Below, piece by piece: positions 1-7,687 of a stretch of DNA of 40,314 nt. The notes under the pieces were generated by a model. That model was not told the DNA's origin. It saw only the letters and a list, made by a program, of their open reading frames with translations, and made no database searches. The number at the start of each line of letters is the position of its first letter. The stretch's first letter is position 1. The DNA is taken from positions 1 to 40,314 of the forward strand of contig NZ_JAGPOX010000090.1 of NCBI RefSeq assembly GCF_019038435.1. The letters run 5' to 3'. This DNA is from Nocardia alni (GTDB taxonomy: Bacteria; Actinomycetota; Actinomycetes; Mycobacteriales; Mycobacteriaceae). The translations under genes and the position numbers were made by a program.

Positions 1-99
1 GCCCATCTCATGGCACAGAGTCTGACAGCGGGTACCGACAAGTCCGCAGACTCCGCCGTCGCGACACGATCGCCCGCCGCAGTTCATCGGATTCGGGTG

Positions 100-329
100 A
101 CGTCCGCCCACCTGACTTTCACCGACACGTCAGCCGATGTCACCTACTGCGGCACACACGAGGGCTCCGGGCTCCTGCCGACGACCGCATGGACGCCCCC
201 TCCCGCGACGTCTGGGAACCGAAGGACGGCAAGGTCGTCCGCTTCGACTGCTACCCGCCGGGCCCGGTCATCCCGATCCAGCTCGGAGTGCTCGGCAACC
301 TCGCAGGCTCCCCGCGACCCAAGTCGTAG
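100..329 (+). pseudogene. NTF2/SnoaL-like protein, 3' remnant with frameshift
   Basis: The last 47 codons (189-329) read MDAPSRDVWEPKDGKVVRFD followed by CYPPGPV and a stop. This is the usual C-terminal signature of small SnoaL/NTF2-like proteins common in Nocardia and mycobacteria (charged strand, DGK turn, RFDCYP strand). Just upstream a second frame gives VTYCGTHEGSG, which matches the preceding strand of the same fold. Moving between the two frames near 178-180 needs one missing base. The N-terminal two thirds of the family is not recognisable. I read it as a decayed gene. A sequencing error plus a start before the window is less likely, since the frame upstream of about base 100 has no family resemblance. 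No function is claimed. Confidence 0.45.
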
Positions 330-517
330 ACCCACGCCCGCCGCGCGCACGCCTCCGGCCGGATATCCAGGTCCTGCCGGAGGTCCTCCAAACGACCGCG
401 CAGCCCCGGTCCGCGCTGTTAGTGTGCGGTGTAGCCCCTGTCGTCGGCCGTGTGCTCGATTCCTCGGCCCGACAGCGTGAAATCGGCACTGCTCACGGAG
501 GATTCGACATAGCCGGC

Positions 518-1678
518 ATGGACTCAGATATCGCCGCGGCGGTCGCAGCGCTGGCACCCGCGCTGGCCGATCGGGCGGCGCAGGTCGACGAGACCGGTGA
601 GATCACGAAGCAGACAATGGCCGATCTGGTCGGCACCGGCATTTTCCGTCTGCTCCAACCGATCTCGCATGGTGGCGCCGAGGCCGACCCGCTGCGATTC
701 TTCGACGCGGTCCGCGCGGTCGCCGCGGCCTGCGGCTCGACCGGATGGATGACAGCGGCCCTGGGCCTGAGCCCCTGGCATGTGGCGCTGTTCGACGAGC
801 AGGCGCAGCACGAGGTGTGGACCGCGGATCCGGATGCGCTGATCTGCACCTCCTACGCACCGGTCGGGAATTTCACGCCGGTCGCGGGCGGCTACGAGCT
901 CACGGGCCACTGGCGGTTCGCCAGCGGATGCGCGCACGCCGGGTGGGCGCTGCTGGGCGGCACCATCGTCGCCGACAACGGCCAGCCGGTAGATATGGTC
1001 TCCGGGCTGGTGCCGAGCACGGAATTCCTGATCGACAAGGTCTGGGACGCGGCCGGACTGCGCGGCGCCGGCAGCGACGATCTGTCCGTGGAGAAGGTCT
1101 TCGTCCCGGAGCACCGGGTGCTGCGGTTCTACGACATCGCGATGCGCCAAAGCCCCGGCCAGCGGCTCAACGCCGGCCCGCTGTACCGGATGCCGTACGG
1201 CACGATGTACAACTACACCAACACCTCACCCGTGGTCGGTATGGCGCAGGGCTGTCTCGAGGTGTTCGTGGAGCGGATGCGCGATACGCACCGGCTCAGC
1301 TTCGGCGGCGGCGCCGTCACCGCCGAGCAGCCCACCGCGGCCGCGCGCGCCAGCGGTGAGATCGACGCGGCCGTGCTGCAGATGGGCCGGAGTCTGCGCG
1401 ATCTGTACGACTGCGCCTCCCGTAAGGAGGAGATCCCGCTCGACCTGCGCCTACGCGCCCGGCGCGATCAGTCCTTGGGCGCGGAGCGGGCGTTGAAGTC
1501 GATCGATCTGATCTTCGGCGCGACCGGCGGGGTGCTGCTGCGCGGCCGCAACCCGATCGAGCGGTCCTGGCGCGACGCCCACATCGCCGGAATTCACGCC
1601 TCCAACGACGTCGGCATGGCCCTCACGCTGTACGGACGCGGGGCCTTCGGGCTGCCGGTCGACGACATGCTGGTCTGA
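518..1678 (+). CDS. HsaA-like flavin-dependent aromatic monooxygenase, oxygenase component
   Basis: A 386-residue protein of the acyl-CoA-dehydrogenase-fold, FMNH2/FADH2-using hydroxylases (HsaA, HpaB-like group D). These use reduced flavin from a separate reductase to hydroxylate a phenolic ring ortho to its hydroxyl. Visible family signatures are ACGSTGWM (about residue 70), HVALFDEQAQHEVW, a GLRGAGSDDL segment, the WRDAH motif near the C-terminus and the ending GLPVDDMLV, which resembles HsaA. ATG 518 is chosen because the family's N-terminal helix begins here; GGAG at 497-500 lies rather far upstream, and the longer open frame upstream has no family similarity. The convergent neighbour six bases away is a flavin reductase, the expected partner. 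A second, more divergent paralogue lies at 35570-36751. The exact phenol is unknown. Confidence 0.85.
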   Translation: MDSDIAAAVAALAPALADRAAQVDETGEITKQTMADLVGTGIFRLLQPISHGGAEADPLRFFDAVRAVAAACGSTGWMTAALGLSPWHVALFDEQAQHEVWTADPDALICTSYAPVGNFTPVAGGYELTGHWRFASGCAHAGWALLGGTIVADNGQPVDMVSGLVPSTEFLIDKVWDAAGLRGAGSDDLSVEKVFVPEHRVLRFYDIAMRQSPGQRLNAGPLYRMPYGTMYNYTNTSPVVGMAQGCLEVFVERMRDTHRLSFGGGAVTAEQPTAAARASGEIDAAVLQMGRSLRDLYDCASRKEEIPLDLRLRARRDQSLGAERALKSIDLIFGATGGVLLRGRNPIERSWRDAHIAGIHASNDVGMALTLYGRGAFGLPVDDMLV

Positions 1679-1684
1679 ACCGCG

Positions 1685-2227
1685 TCACCACCAGCCGACG
1701 AGCCTGTCCATCAGCAGCGTCGCGCTGGCCAGGTAATCGCCGTACCCGCCCCGGAAGAACAGCAGCGGCGTGCGCACCGATTCGATCTTCAGCTCGCTCA
1801 CCCGGCCGACTACCAGATGGTGATCACCGATCTCCACGATCTGTACGACCGTGCAGTCGACCCAGGCCACGATGCCGTCCAGGACCGGATTGCCCAGCGG
1901 CGAGGGCTGCCACTCCAGGCCCTCGAAGCGATCCGCGCCGGAGCGGGTCGACATCCTGCGCGACAACGGCTCCTGATTGCCCGCGAGGGCGTTGGCGCAG
2001 AATCGGCCCGTCTGCCGGATCGTCGCCAGCGTCGAGGACGACCGGTCGGCCAGGAACGACACCAGAGGCGGTTCCAGGGATACCGAGGTGAAGGTGCCGA
2101 CGATCATGCCGTGCGGACACCGGTCGGGCGTCGCGGTGGTGATCGCCACGACGCTCGTCGGAAAGTGACCGAGCACATCGCGAAAACGCCTGGCGTCCAA
2201 CACCGCCGGTAGCGGAAGCGCATTCAT
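1685..2227 (-). CDS. Flavin reductase (HsaB/HpaC-type) of a two-component monooxygenase
   Basis: About 180 residues of the flavin_reduct (RutF/HpaC) family, which uses NAD(P)H to reduce free FMN or FAD for a partner oxygenase. Typical segments are the N-terminal FRDVLGHFPTSVVAITT, then GMIVGTFTSVSLEPPLVSF (flavin-binding strand and turn), an FCANALAGNQ segment, DRFEGLEW, and the C-terminal LLFFRGGYGDY. ATG 2227 is used because the upstream GGGGAAAGGTG fits as ribosome site; a GTG at 2239 in the same frame is an alternative. The gene faces the HsaA-like gene with six bases between the stops, so the pair probably works together though not co-transcribed. It could also supply reduced FAD to the halogenase at 7688, but nothing in the sequence shows that. 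Confidence 0.87.
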   Translation of the reverse strand: MNALPLPAVLDARRFRDVLGHFPTSVVAITTATPDRCPHGMIVGTFTSVSLEPPLVSFLADRSSSTLATIRQTGRFCANALAGNQEPLSRRMSTRSGADRFEGLEWQPSPLGNPVLDGIVAWVDCTVVQIVEIGDHHLVVGRVSELKIESVRTPLLFFRGGYGDYLASATLLMDRLVGWW

Positions 2228-2403
2228 ACGGATCGTCACCTTTCCCCGGAAAGTAGCGGTTGAAAGGCAAGGTAAATCGAAAATCGTCCGGCGCACGGCG
2301 CGCATTCCACACATCGGGAGCACCCGGTTCCCGCTGCCGCGTGCCGGTGCGCCCGAAGGGTATTCCCGCTCAGCGGAATAGGGTCCGCGAGGTCAACGGA
2401 ATG

Positions 2404-3327
2404 TCAGAACCATGCTCCGCGCTCGCCCAATGCGACGATACGGCCCAGCGTTTCGCCCAGCGCCGGGCCCTGCGACCCGTCGGTCGATGCCGAGAGTTCC
2501 GCGCGCGGAACCTGTTTGCGCGCGGTGTCGCCGATCAGCTTGTTCGCGATCGCCTGCGCGGTGTTGGCGACCAGCGGCGCCAGCCGTTCGAGCGGCGCGC
2601 GCACCTCACCGACCAGCGAGATGCCGCCGACGGGCCCCTCGAGGCCACGAACGGCCGCGCCGACGCAGGCGATCTGCGAAAAGCATTCGCCGCGTTCGAA
2701 AGCCAGTCCGCTGCGCGCGCGGATGCGAATCAGCTCCTGGTGCAGGATATCGAGATCGCCGATGCTGCTCGCGGTCCGCTGGGGCAGTCCGTCCCGGTAC
2801 ATGTCGTCGATCAGCTCCGGCGACAGCCATGCCAGGATGCTCTTGCCGACGGCCGTGCAATGCGCGGGCACCCGGCCGCCGACGACCGACGGCACGTGAT
2901 CGGCGGCCCGGCCACCGAATTTGTCCAGGTAGCACGCGTCGGATCCGTCCAGCACGGCCAGGTGCACCACCATCTCGGTGCGTACCGACAACGCGTGCAG
3001 CAGCGGGAACGCCGCCGTACGCAGCGCACCGTGCCCCGCCTCCCGGCCGCCCAGCCCGAGGGCGCGCGGACCGAGTCCGTAGACCCGCCCGGTGCGCCCC
3101 AGCCAGCGCAGCCGTACCAGCTGCTCCAGGATGCGGTGGGTGGTGGAACGCGGCAGATTCGTCCGACCCGCGACATCCTCGAGGGTGAGGCGGATCTCGG
3201 GGCCGCCGAACGAATCCATGATCAGTGTCATGCGTTCCACCATCGAGGGTGGCAACTCGTGCCGTTCAGCGGTGGCGACGGCATTGACGCCAGTGTCATT
3301 CAGCATGTCATTCACCATCGAGGCCAT
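2404..3327 (-). CDS. IclR-family transcriptional regulator
   Basis: A 307-residue IclR-family protein. An N-terminal winged helix-turn-helix covers about residues 25-90 (LTLEDVAGRTNLPRSTTHRI is the recognition region). An effector-binding domain follows, with family motifs DACYLDKFGGR, VPAHCTAVGKSILAW and RGECFSQIACVGAAV. IclR proteins in actinobacterial catabolic clusters usually bind aromatic or CoA intermediates. GGAGG lies seven bases before ATG 3327. The upstream region holds a perfect 12-bp palindrome and a repeated decamer, good candidates for its operator. It sits between the monooxygenase/reductase pair and the amidohydrolase operon, so it may control either; this is inference. Confidence 0.9.
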   Translation of the reverse strand: MASMVNDMLNDTGVNAVATAERHELPPSMVERMTLIMDSFGGPEIRLTLEDVAGRTNLPRSTTHRILEQLVRLRWLGRTGRVYGLGPRALGLGGREAGHGALRTAAFPLLHALSVRTEMVVHLAVLDGSDACYLDKFGGRAADHVPSVVGGRVPAHCTAVGKSILAWLSPELIDDMYRDGLPQRTASSIGDLDILHQELIRIRARSGLAFERGECFSQIACVGAAVRGLEGPVGGISLVGEVRAPLERLAPLVANTAQAIANKLIGDTARKQVPRAELSASTDGSQGPALGETLGRIVALGERGAWF

Positions 3328-3376
3328 GGTGCGGCCTCCATTCCTAGGAGCGTGAGCCTCCGGTGAGTGTACCCAA

Positions 3377-3388
3377 AGAGGATCCTCT
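3377..3388. promoter_or_regulatory. Perfect palindrome AGAGGATCCTCT with a repeated decamer
   Basis: A 12-bp perfect palindrome lies 50 bp upstream of the iclR-type start. The decamer ATCCTCTATT that overlaps it (3382-3391) recurs exactly at 3501-3510, just past the ferredoxin stop. Both copies lie in the noncoding gap 3328-3513. The arrangement suits a regulator binding two sites, probably the adjacent IclR protein. No binding data are available. Confidence 0.4.
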
Positions 3389-3513
3389 ATTGAACCGATA
3401 TCGAAAACTTCATGCTCGATCTTTGCTACGAACGGAGCAATCTTGCGGATAACGGCTCCCAGGGGGAGGATGCCCGCCGTCTACCGGGCACCATTTAAGT
3501 ATCCTCTATTAGC

Positions 3514-3702
3514 TCATTCCACGGTGATGGCCCGCTCCGGGCACGCCCGCTCGCCCGCGCGGGCCGCGGCCTCCCGATCGGCCGGTACCTCCTGCGACAC
3601 CGGCAGTGCGTACCCATTGTCGTCGAGGTCGAACACCTCCGGCGCGGTCGCCCAGCAGCGGGCGTGGCCGGAGCATTTCGCCGTATCGATGGTGATTCTC
3701 AT
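3514..3702 (-). CDS. Small [3Fe-4S]-type ferredoxin, probable P450 redox partner
   Basis: A 62-residue ferredoxin beginning MRITIDTAKCSGHARCW. The cluster ligands are visible as CxxHxxC at residues 10-16 (C-S-G-H-A-R-C) plus a later CP (ACPERAI). In actinobacteria a His replacing the usual second Cys typifies single-cluster ferredoxins that pass electrons to cytochromes P450. The P450 at 27368-28567 is a plausible client but is 24 kb away. Its ATG overlaps the stop of the upstream 66-residue gene (ATGA), so the two are translationally coupled. It is the third gene of the operon starting at 5050. Cluster type is inferred from the motif. Confidence 0.88.
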   Translation of the reverse strand: MRITIDTAKCSGHARCWATAPEVFDLDDNGYALPVSQEVPADREAAARAGERACPERAITVE

Positions 3703-3899
3703 AGGTCTCCCAGGGTCTCTCGCAGCGCGCGCAACCGCGCGCCGAGCAACTCCCGTTCGGATGCGTCGGTGATATCCGGTGCGGCCAAGCGCGTCTCGGT
3801 CTCGGTGATCTCCGCACGCAGCCGATCGGCCGCCTCGGTGCGGGTCAGCAGGTCCAGATCCGTCCAGTCCGATCGCTCGGACTCCGGCCGGGAACTCAT
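3699..3899 (-). CDS. 66-residue conserved-type small protein, coupled to amidohydrolase and ferredoxin
   Basis: A small acidic, helical protein starting MSSRPESERSDWTDLDLLTR and ending RLRALRETLGDL, with no membrane segment or cysteine. Its ATG overlaps the amidohydrolase stop (ATGA) and its own stop overlaps the ferredoxin ATG (ATGA). Two consecutive four-base overlaps argue strongly that it is translated. I do not recognise a named family. The heptad-like spacing of leucine and alanine from about residue 20 to the end suggests a helical hairpin or coiled coil, perhaps an accessory subunit of the amidohydrolase or a ferredoxin-binding protein. That role is inference. Confidence 0.75.
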   Translation of the reverse strand: MSSRPESERSDWTDLDLLTRTEAADRLRAEITETETRLAAPDITDASERELLGARLRALRETLGDL

Positions 3900-5050
3900 G
3901 CCGCGGGAAAGTTGTAGAGCCGCCGGGTGTTCAGCTCGACCATCGCGTGTACCTCGTCGTCCGGGACGTCGGCCAGCACCTCCGCCGCGTAGGCGCGGCT
4001 CTTGGGCCAGTACGAATCCGAGTGCGGGTAATCGCATTCCCAGGTGATGCGCTCCACGCCGATATGGTGGCGCACCTCGACGCCGAAACGATCGTCGATG
4101 AAGCAGCCGTGGAAGTGCTTGCGGAACAGCTCGGACGGGCTGATGTCCTTGTTGATGTTCTGGTAGTACTTGTGCCGCAGCCAGGTTCCGTCCATTCGCT
4201 CCAAAAGGTAGGGCATCCAGCCGATTCCCCCCTCGGACAGGCCGACCTTCAGGTCAGGGTGCCGCTGGAACACCGGGGAGAAGATCAGATCCGCGGTGGC
4301 GTACATGGAGTTGCAGCCGAACAGCGAGATGACCACCGCGAACGGCGCTTCCGGCGCGGTCCTCGGCGCCTGACCCGAGGTGCCGAAGTGCAGGCAGATC
4401 GGCATGCCGGTCTCCTCCAGCGCGGACAGCACCGGATCCCAGTGCTCGGTGTGGAACGACGGCAGACCCAGCGGCACCGGATTCTCCGGGAACGACACCG
4501 CTTTCGCGCCAGCGGCGGCGGTCCGGTGGATCTCGGCGACACAGGCCGGCACATCCCACAGCGGCAGGATCACGATCGGAATGAAGCGGTCGGGCGCGGT
4601 CGCGCACCACTCCTCCAGCACGAAGTCGTTCCAGGCGCGCACGCACAGTAGCGACAGTTCCCTGTCCTTGCCGTCCAGGAATACCGTGCCGGCGAAGCGC
4701 GGGAAGGAGGGGAAACACAAAGCGCCCCATACCCCGTCGATATCCATATCGCGCAGCCGGGCCTTGGGGTCGTAGCAGCCCGGGATCATCTCGTCGTACC
4801 GGGTCGGTTCGGTGCCGAATTCCTCCAACCTCTTGCCCGCTACCGCGTTCAGGCCGATGTACGGATAGATCCGGCCCTCGTAGCTCCACACCTCCGCCGG
4901 GGACTTGCCCTCGCCGCGCGACTGTTCCACGATCCGCGGACCGTCCTGGAGGTACTTGGCGGGCAATCGATCCGACCACAGGCGCGGCGGTTCGATCAGG
5001 TGATCGTCAGTCGACAGCAATTTCATCCACGGCTGTAACGGCATCGGCAT
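3896..5050 (-). CDS. Amidohydrolase_2 (ACMSD-like) metal-dependent hydrolase/decarboxylase
   Basis: A 384-residue member of the amidohydrolase_2 superfamily (TIM barrel, metal-dependent), which includes aminocarboxymuconate-semialdehyde and other aromatic-acid decarboxylases and hydrolases. The N-terminal STDDHLIEPP matches the metal-binding DxH strand with the following E-P. A mid-protein ICLHFGTSG supplies the next His, GLSEGGIGWMPYLLERMD is the characteristic barrel segment, and CDYPHSDS supplies the late Asp. The start follows GGGAG. It is the first gene of an operon with a 66-residue protein and a ferredoxin, coupled by ATGA overlaps. In actinobacterial steroid and aromatic clusters such proteins are frequent and mostly uncharacterised. 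The substrate is unknown. Confidence 0.85.
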   Translation of the reverse strand: MPMPLQPWMKLLSTDDHLIEPPRLWSDRLPAKYLQDGPRIVEQSRGEGKSPAEVWSYEGRIYPYIGLNAVAGKRLEEFGTEPTRYDEMIPGCYDPKARLRDMDIDGVWGALCFPSFPRFAGTVFLDGKDRELSLLCVRAWNDFVLEEWCATAPDRFIPIVILPLWDVPACVAEIHRTAAAGAKAVSFPENPVPLGLPSFHTEHWDPVLSALEETGMPICLHFGTSGQAPRTAPEAPFAVVISLFGCNSMYATADLIFSPVFQRHPDLKVGLSEGGIGWMPYLLERMDGTWLRHKYYQNINKDISPSELFRKHFHGCFIDDRFGVEVRHHIGVERITWECDYPHSDSYWPKSRAYAAEVLADVPDDEVHAMVELNTRRLYNFPAA

Positions 5051-5350
5051 GCTCCCTGTCTGATCGCGGTCCCGTCAGCGAGACCCGTTATCGCCACTGG
5101 AGGTCACTCGGGTGGCACCCGCCCTGCGACGCCGCCCGGGCCCGTCGCACGCCGCGGCACACCATCGGTACCACCGGTGCGGCCGCTCCGTCCGCCGCTT
5201 CCCACACAGTGGAAAGGCCCCCGCAGCAGCCATTTTCGCGGCGGAATTCGCACCGCCGGACGCGCGCCGTTCCGCCCTGCGGGAGGTCGGCCACCCGGAC
5301 TGCCGAGAGCCTCTACGCTCCCGGACACCACCGACGGGAAGGAAACGACC
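5051..5350. other. Divergent intergenic region, amidohydrolase operon / SDR
   Basis: About 300 bases with no convincing gene. It must hold the promoters of both divergent units. A 13-bp perfect inverted repeat, CGGGTG-G-CACCCG, occurs at 5109-5121, close to the amidohydrolase start. In DNA this GC-rich it may be chance. A GGGAAGGAAACGACC stretch before ATG 5351 is the ribosome site of the SDR. Confidence 0.4.
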
Positions 5351-6214
5351 ATGGGCCGAGTTCAGGACAAGGTCGTCCTCATCACCGGCGCCGCGCGCGG
5401 ACAGGGTCGCGCACACGCGCTGCGCCTGGCCGAGGAGGGCGCCGACATCATCGCGGTCGACATCTGCGCCGACATCGGCTCTGTCGGCTATGCGCTGGCC
5501 CGCACCGAGGACCTCGACGAAACCGCAGACGGCGTCAAGAAATTCGGCCGCCGCGTCGTCACCGCGACGGCCGACGTACGCGACCCTGCCGCCCTGCGTG
5601 CCGCCGTCGCGGCCGGGGTGGCCGAGCTGGGCCACCTCGACGCGGTCATCGCCCAGGCCGGTATCGCCCCCCTGGGATCGACGCAGGGCGCCCAGGCCTT
5701 CCTCGACGCGGTCACCGTGGATTTCAATGGCGTCGTCCACGCCGTCGACGCCGCTCTCCCCCACCTGCCCGACGGCGGGGCGATCATCGCGACCGGCTCC
5801 CTCGCGGCACTGGCCCCCGCCACGACGGACAATCCCGCCCTCGGCCCCGGCGGACTGGGCTACTCATTCGCCAAACGCACCGTCGCATCCTTCGTCCATG
5901 ATCTGGCGACAGTACTGGCGCCCAGGCGAATTCGCGTCAACGCGATCCACCCCACCAACTGCAACACCGCCATGCTGAACAGCGAGCCCATGTACCGCGC
6001 CTTCCGCCCGGACCTGGACGCACCGACCCGCGAAGACGCGCTGGCGACCTTCCCCGCGATGACCGCCATGGGCAACCCCTACGTGGAACCCGAGGACGTC
6101 GCCGAGGCCGCCCTGTTCCTGATCTCGGACGCGGCCCGCCACATCACCGGCATGCAGATGCGCGTCGACAGCGGCGGATACCTGATCAAACGGCCGCAAC
6201 TGCCGACATTCTGA
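5351..6214 (+). CDS. Mycofactocin-type SDR oxidoreductase
   Basis: A 287-residue short-chain dehydrogenase. The N-terminus has TGAARGQGRAHALRLAEEGA then DIIAVDICADI, the hallmark of the mycofactocin-coupled SDR group (carveol dehydrogenase-like), whose members keep NAD(H) bound and pass electrons to the peptide-derived cofactor mycofactocin. The catalytic Y171-x3-K175 is in GYSFAK. The C-terminus ends with the usual SGGYLIKRPQLPTF. ATG 5351 follows GGGAAGGAAACGACC; longer frames upstream are not family-like. It would oxidise a secondary alcohol in the degraded substrate. Use of mycofactocin is inferred from the signature; no mycofactocin genes are in the window. Confidence 0.87.
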   Translation: MGRVQDKVVLITGAARGQGRAHALRLAEEGADIIAVDICADIGSVGYALARTEDLDETADGVKKFGRRVVTATADVRDPAALRAAVAAGVAELGHLDAVIAQAGIAPLGSTQGAQAFLDAVTVDFNGVVHAVDAALPHLPDGGAIIATGSLAALAPATTDNPALGPGGLGYSFAKRTVASFVHDLATVLAPRRIRVNAIHPTNCNTAMLNSEPMYRAFRPDLDAPTREDALATFPAMTAMGNPYVEPEDVAEAALFLISDAARHITGMQMRVDSGGYLIKRPQLPTF

Positions 6215-6569
6215 AGGTTCGGTCTGCGGCACAGGCGATCCCTCGCCATCGCCAGCGGCCGTGAGCCGAACCGCATTCCGGTGCACCCGAATCCGGGCCG
6301 CAACCAAGGACTCGCACGTCACCGACGTGCTGCCTGACCGTATCCCAGTACTCGACAGACCTCACGCCTGAACCGTCCGCGGACTCGACCGTGCCGATGA
6401 CCGTGCGGAATAGCTGCTGCCGCACCGAGAGTCGCACCTCGGGCGCTCCGCCCCGGTTGTATGTGCCATGTTTTGGCGGTATGTTACATACAACATTGGT
6501 ACGGATTCAGCTCTGATCACGGTCCCGTGGATGTTGCCGCGACGAGCTCCTCTGTAAAGGCTGAGGCGA
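6215..6569. other. Intergenic promoter region before the prenyltransferase cassette
   Basis: A 355-base gap with no supported gene. The first 230 bases are ordinary GC-rich DNA. The last 120 are distinctly A/T-richer and hold the inverted-repeat cluster at 6456-6496. A frame opening at ATG 6461 overlaps the start of the prenyltransferase gene and is not considered real. Confidence 0.5.
6456..6496. promoter_or_regulatory. Nested inverted repeats, probable operator of the indole cassette
   Basis: GTTGTATG (6456-6463) is mirrored exactly by CATACAAC (6487-6494). Inside lies a perfect 13-bp palindrome GTATGT-T-ACATAC (6479-6491), and GTATGT also occurs at 6459-6464, exactly 20 bp upstream of the palindrome's copy. 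ATGTT/AACAT (6481-6496) adds a third symmetry. It is 74 bp before the GTG start of the prenyltransferase. The two-turn spacing of half-sites is typical of sites bound by TetR- or MarR-like dimers. The binding protein is not identified. Confidence 0.5.
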
Positions 6570-7652
6570 GTGTCAGCAGACCGTGCAAGAACCTGGGCAA
6601 ATATTCACATCGACCCACCGCCGACCTACCGAAACATCGTCGCGACACATCTGGAACTGCTGCGCCGAGCCATCGGACCGACCGACGACGCTGCCGTCCG
6701 GCAGATCGAGCTCGTCTGTTCGTTGCTGGGAGCGTGGGCCGATGAGCCTGTGGAACAGCTCGACCACTATCGATCGTTCGTGGGCAACGACGGCTCTCCG
6801 GTGGAGTTCTCCGTCGCGATGACCCGGTCCGGCGCCGCCGCGCGCCTGCTGTTCGAACAGCTGGGAGGTCCGCCGCCGTGGCGGCAGGAGGGCGCCGGCT
6901 TCGTGGAGCGGCTGCACGAGACCCTCGGTCTCGATGTCGGCAGGTTCCGCCGCATCGCCGATCTGTTCGACGGGACGCCGCCGCCCGGTTCGTTCTCGAT
7001 GATGTACGGCGCGGCGCTGACCACCGACGACCTTCCGCTGTTCAAGGTATATCTGAACCCCGCCATCGGCCCGATGCGACCGCTGCGGACCGTGGGCGCC
7101 GCGATGGAGCGGCTGGGGCTGAGTGCGCAGTGGAGTCACCTGAACGAATATCTCGAGGGCGGCACGTTCGACTGGACTCACCACGAGATCGGTTTCTTCG
7201 CAATGGATCTCGGTGCCTTCCCCGACGCCCGGGTGAAGCTGTACATCCGGCATACCGGGTGCGGGCCGGACGAGATCGAACGGATTGCGATGCTGGCGCC
7301 CGATCATCAGCCGGACCTGTTCACCAAGATCCTCGGACGTCTCTACAACGGACCCATCGCGGTGAAAGCGCCGGTCTCCTGTCTGTCGTTCGTGGAGGGC
7401 CGGGTGGCTCCCGCGACCATCACGCTGCACTGCCCACTGGATACGAACGCCGCCGACGACGCCGAGGCCGGTGCACGGGTCACGGATGTGCTGGAGATGT
7501 CGGGCATCGCACCGGACCTGTTCGGCACGCTCACCAGCGCGATCTCCGGCGCGGACCCGGCCGGCGGGCGTCGGCTCAGCTGGATGAGTTACAAGCGGCC
7601 CGCTGATCCGGTCGTGACGGTCTACGCCGGTCTCGACGGCTCGGCGAGATAA
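6570..7652 (+). CDS. DMATS-type (ABBA-fold) indole prenyltransferase
   Basis: A 360-residue protein resembling bacterial dimethylallyltryptophan synthases, soluble Mg-independent aromatic prenyltransferases of the ABBA barrel. Features in order: GNDGSPVEFSVA at about 72-83, whose Glu (about 79) matches the indole-NH-binding Glu of the family; FKVYLNP at about 157-163 and VKLYIRH at about 221-227, strands carrying the Lys-x-Tyr residues that bind the diphosphate; a late LSWMSYKR; and the terminal VTVYAGL strand. Bacterial members are roughly 360-390 residues, so it looks complete. The start is fixed: an in-frame TAA lies at 6555-6557 and AAAGG (6556-6560) precedes GTG 6570. The tryptophan halogenase follows after 35 bases, which supports tryptophan or a related indole as substrate. 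Position attacked and prenyl length cannot be read. Confidence 0.82.
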   Translation: MSADRARTWANIHIDPPPTYRNIVATHLELLRRAIGPTDDAAVRQIELVCSLLGAWADEPVEQLDHYRSFVGNDGSPVEFSVAMTRSGAAARLLFEQLGGPPPWRQEGAGFVERLHETLGLDVGRFRRIADLFDGTPPPGSFSMMYGAALTTDDLPLFKVYLNPAIGPMRPLRTVGAAMERLGLSAQWSHLNEYLEGGTFDWTHHEIGFFAMDLGAFPDARVKLYIRHTGCGPDEIERIAMLAPDHQPDLFTKILGRLYNGPIAVKAPVSCLSFVEGRVAPATITLHCPLDTNAADDAEAGARVTDVLEMSGIAPDLFGTLTSAISGADPAGGRRLSWMSYKRPADPVVTVYAGLDGSAR

Positions 7653-7687
7653 ATCTGTTTCGAATATCCTCGTAGGAAGGTAGAAGC

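Noticed and set aside
5109..5121. 13-bp palindrome CGGGTG-G-CACCCG as a firm operator
   Set aside because: In DNA of this GC content such a G/C-rich symmetry arises often by chance, and no second copy was found. It is mentioned only as part of the intergenic region.
6461..6745. Open frame with Cys, Tyr and Trp near its N-terminus just before the prenyltransferase, considered as a RiPP precursor
   Set aside because: It starts inside the inverted repeat without a ribosome site and its second half overlaps the prenyltransferase gene in another frame. DMATS plus free-tryptophan halogenase does not need a precursor peptide.
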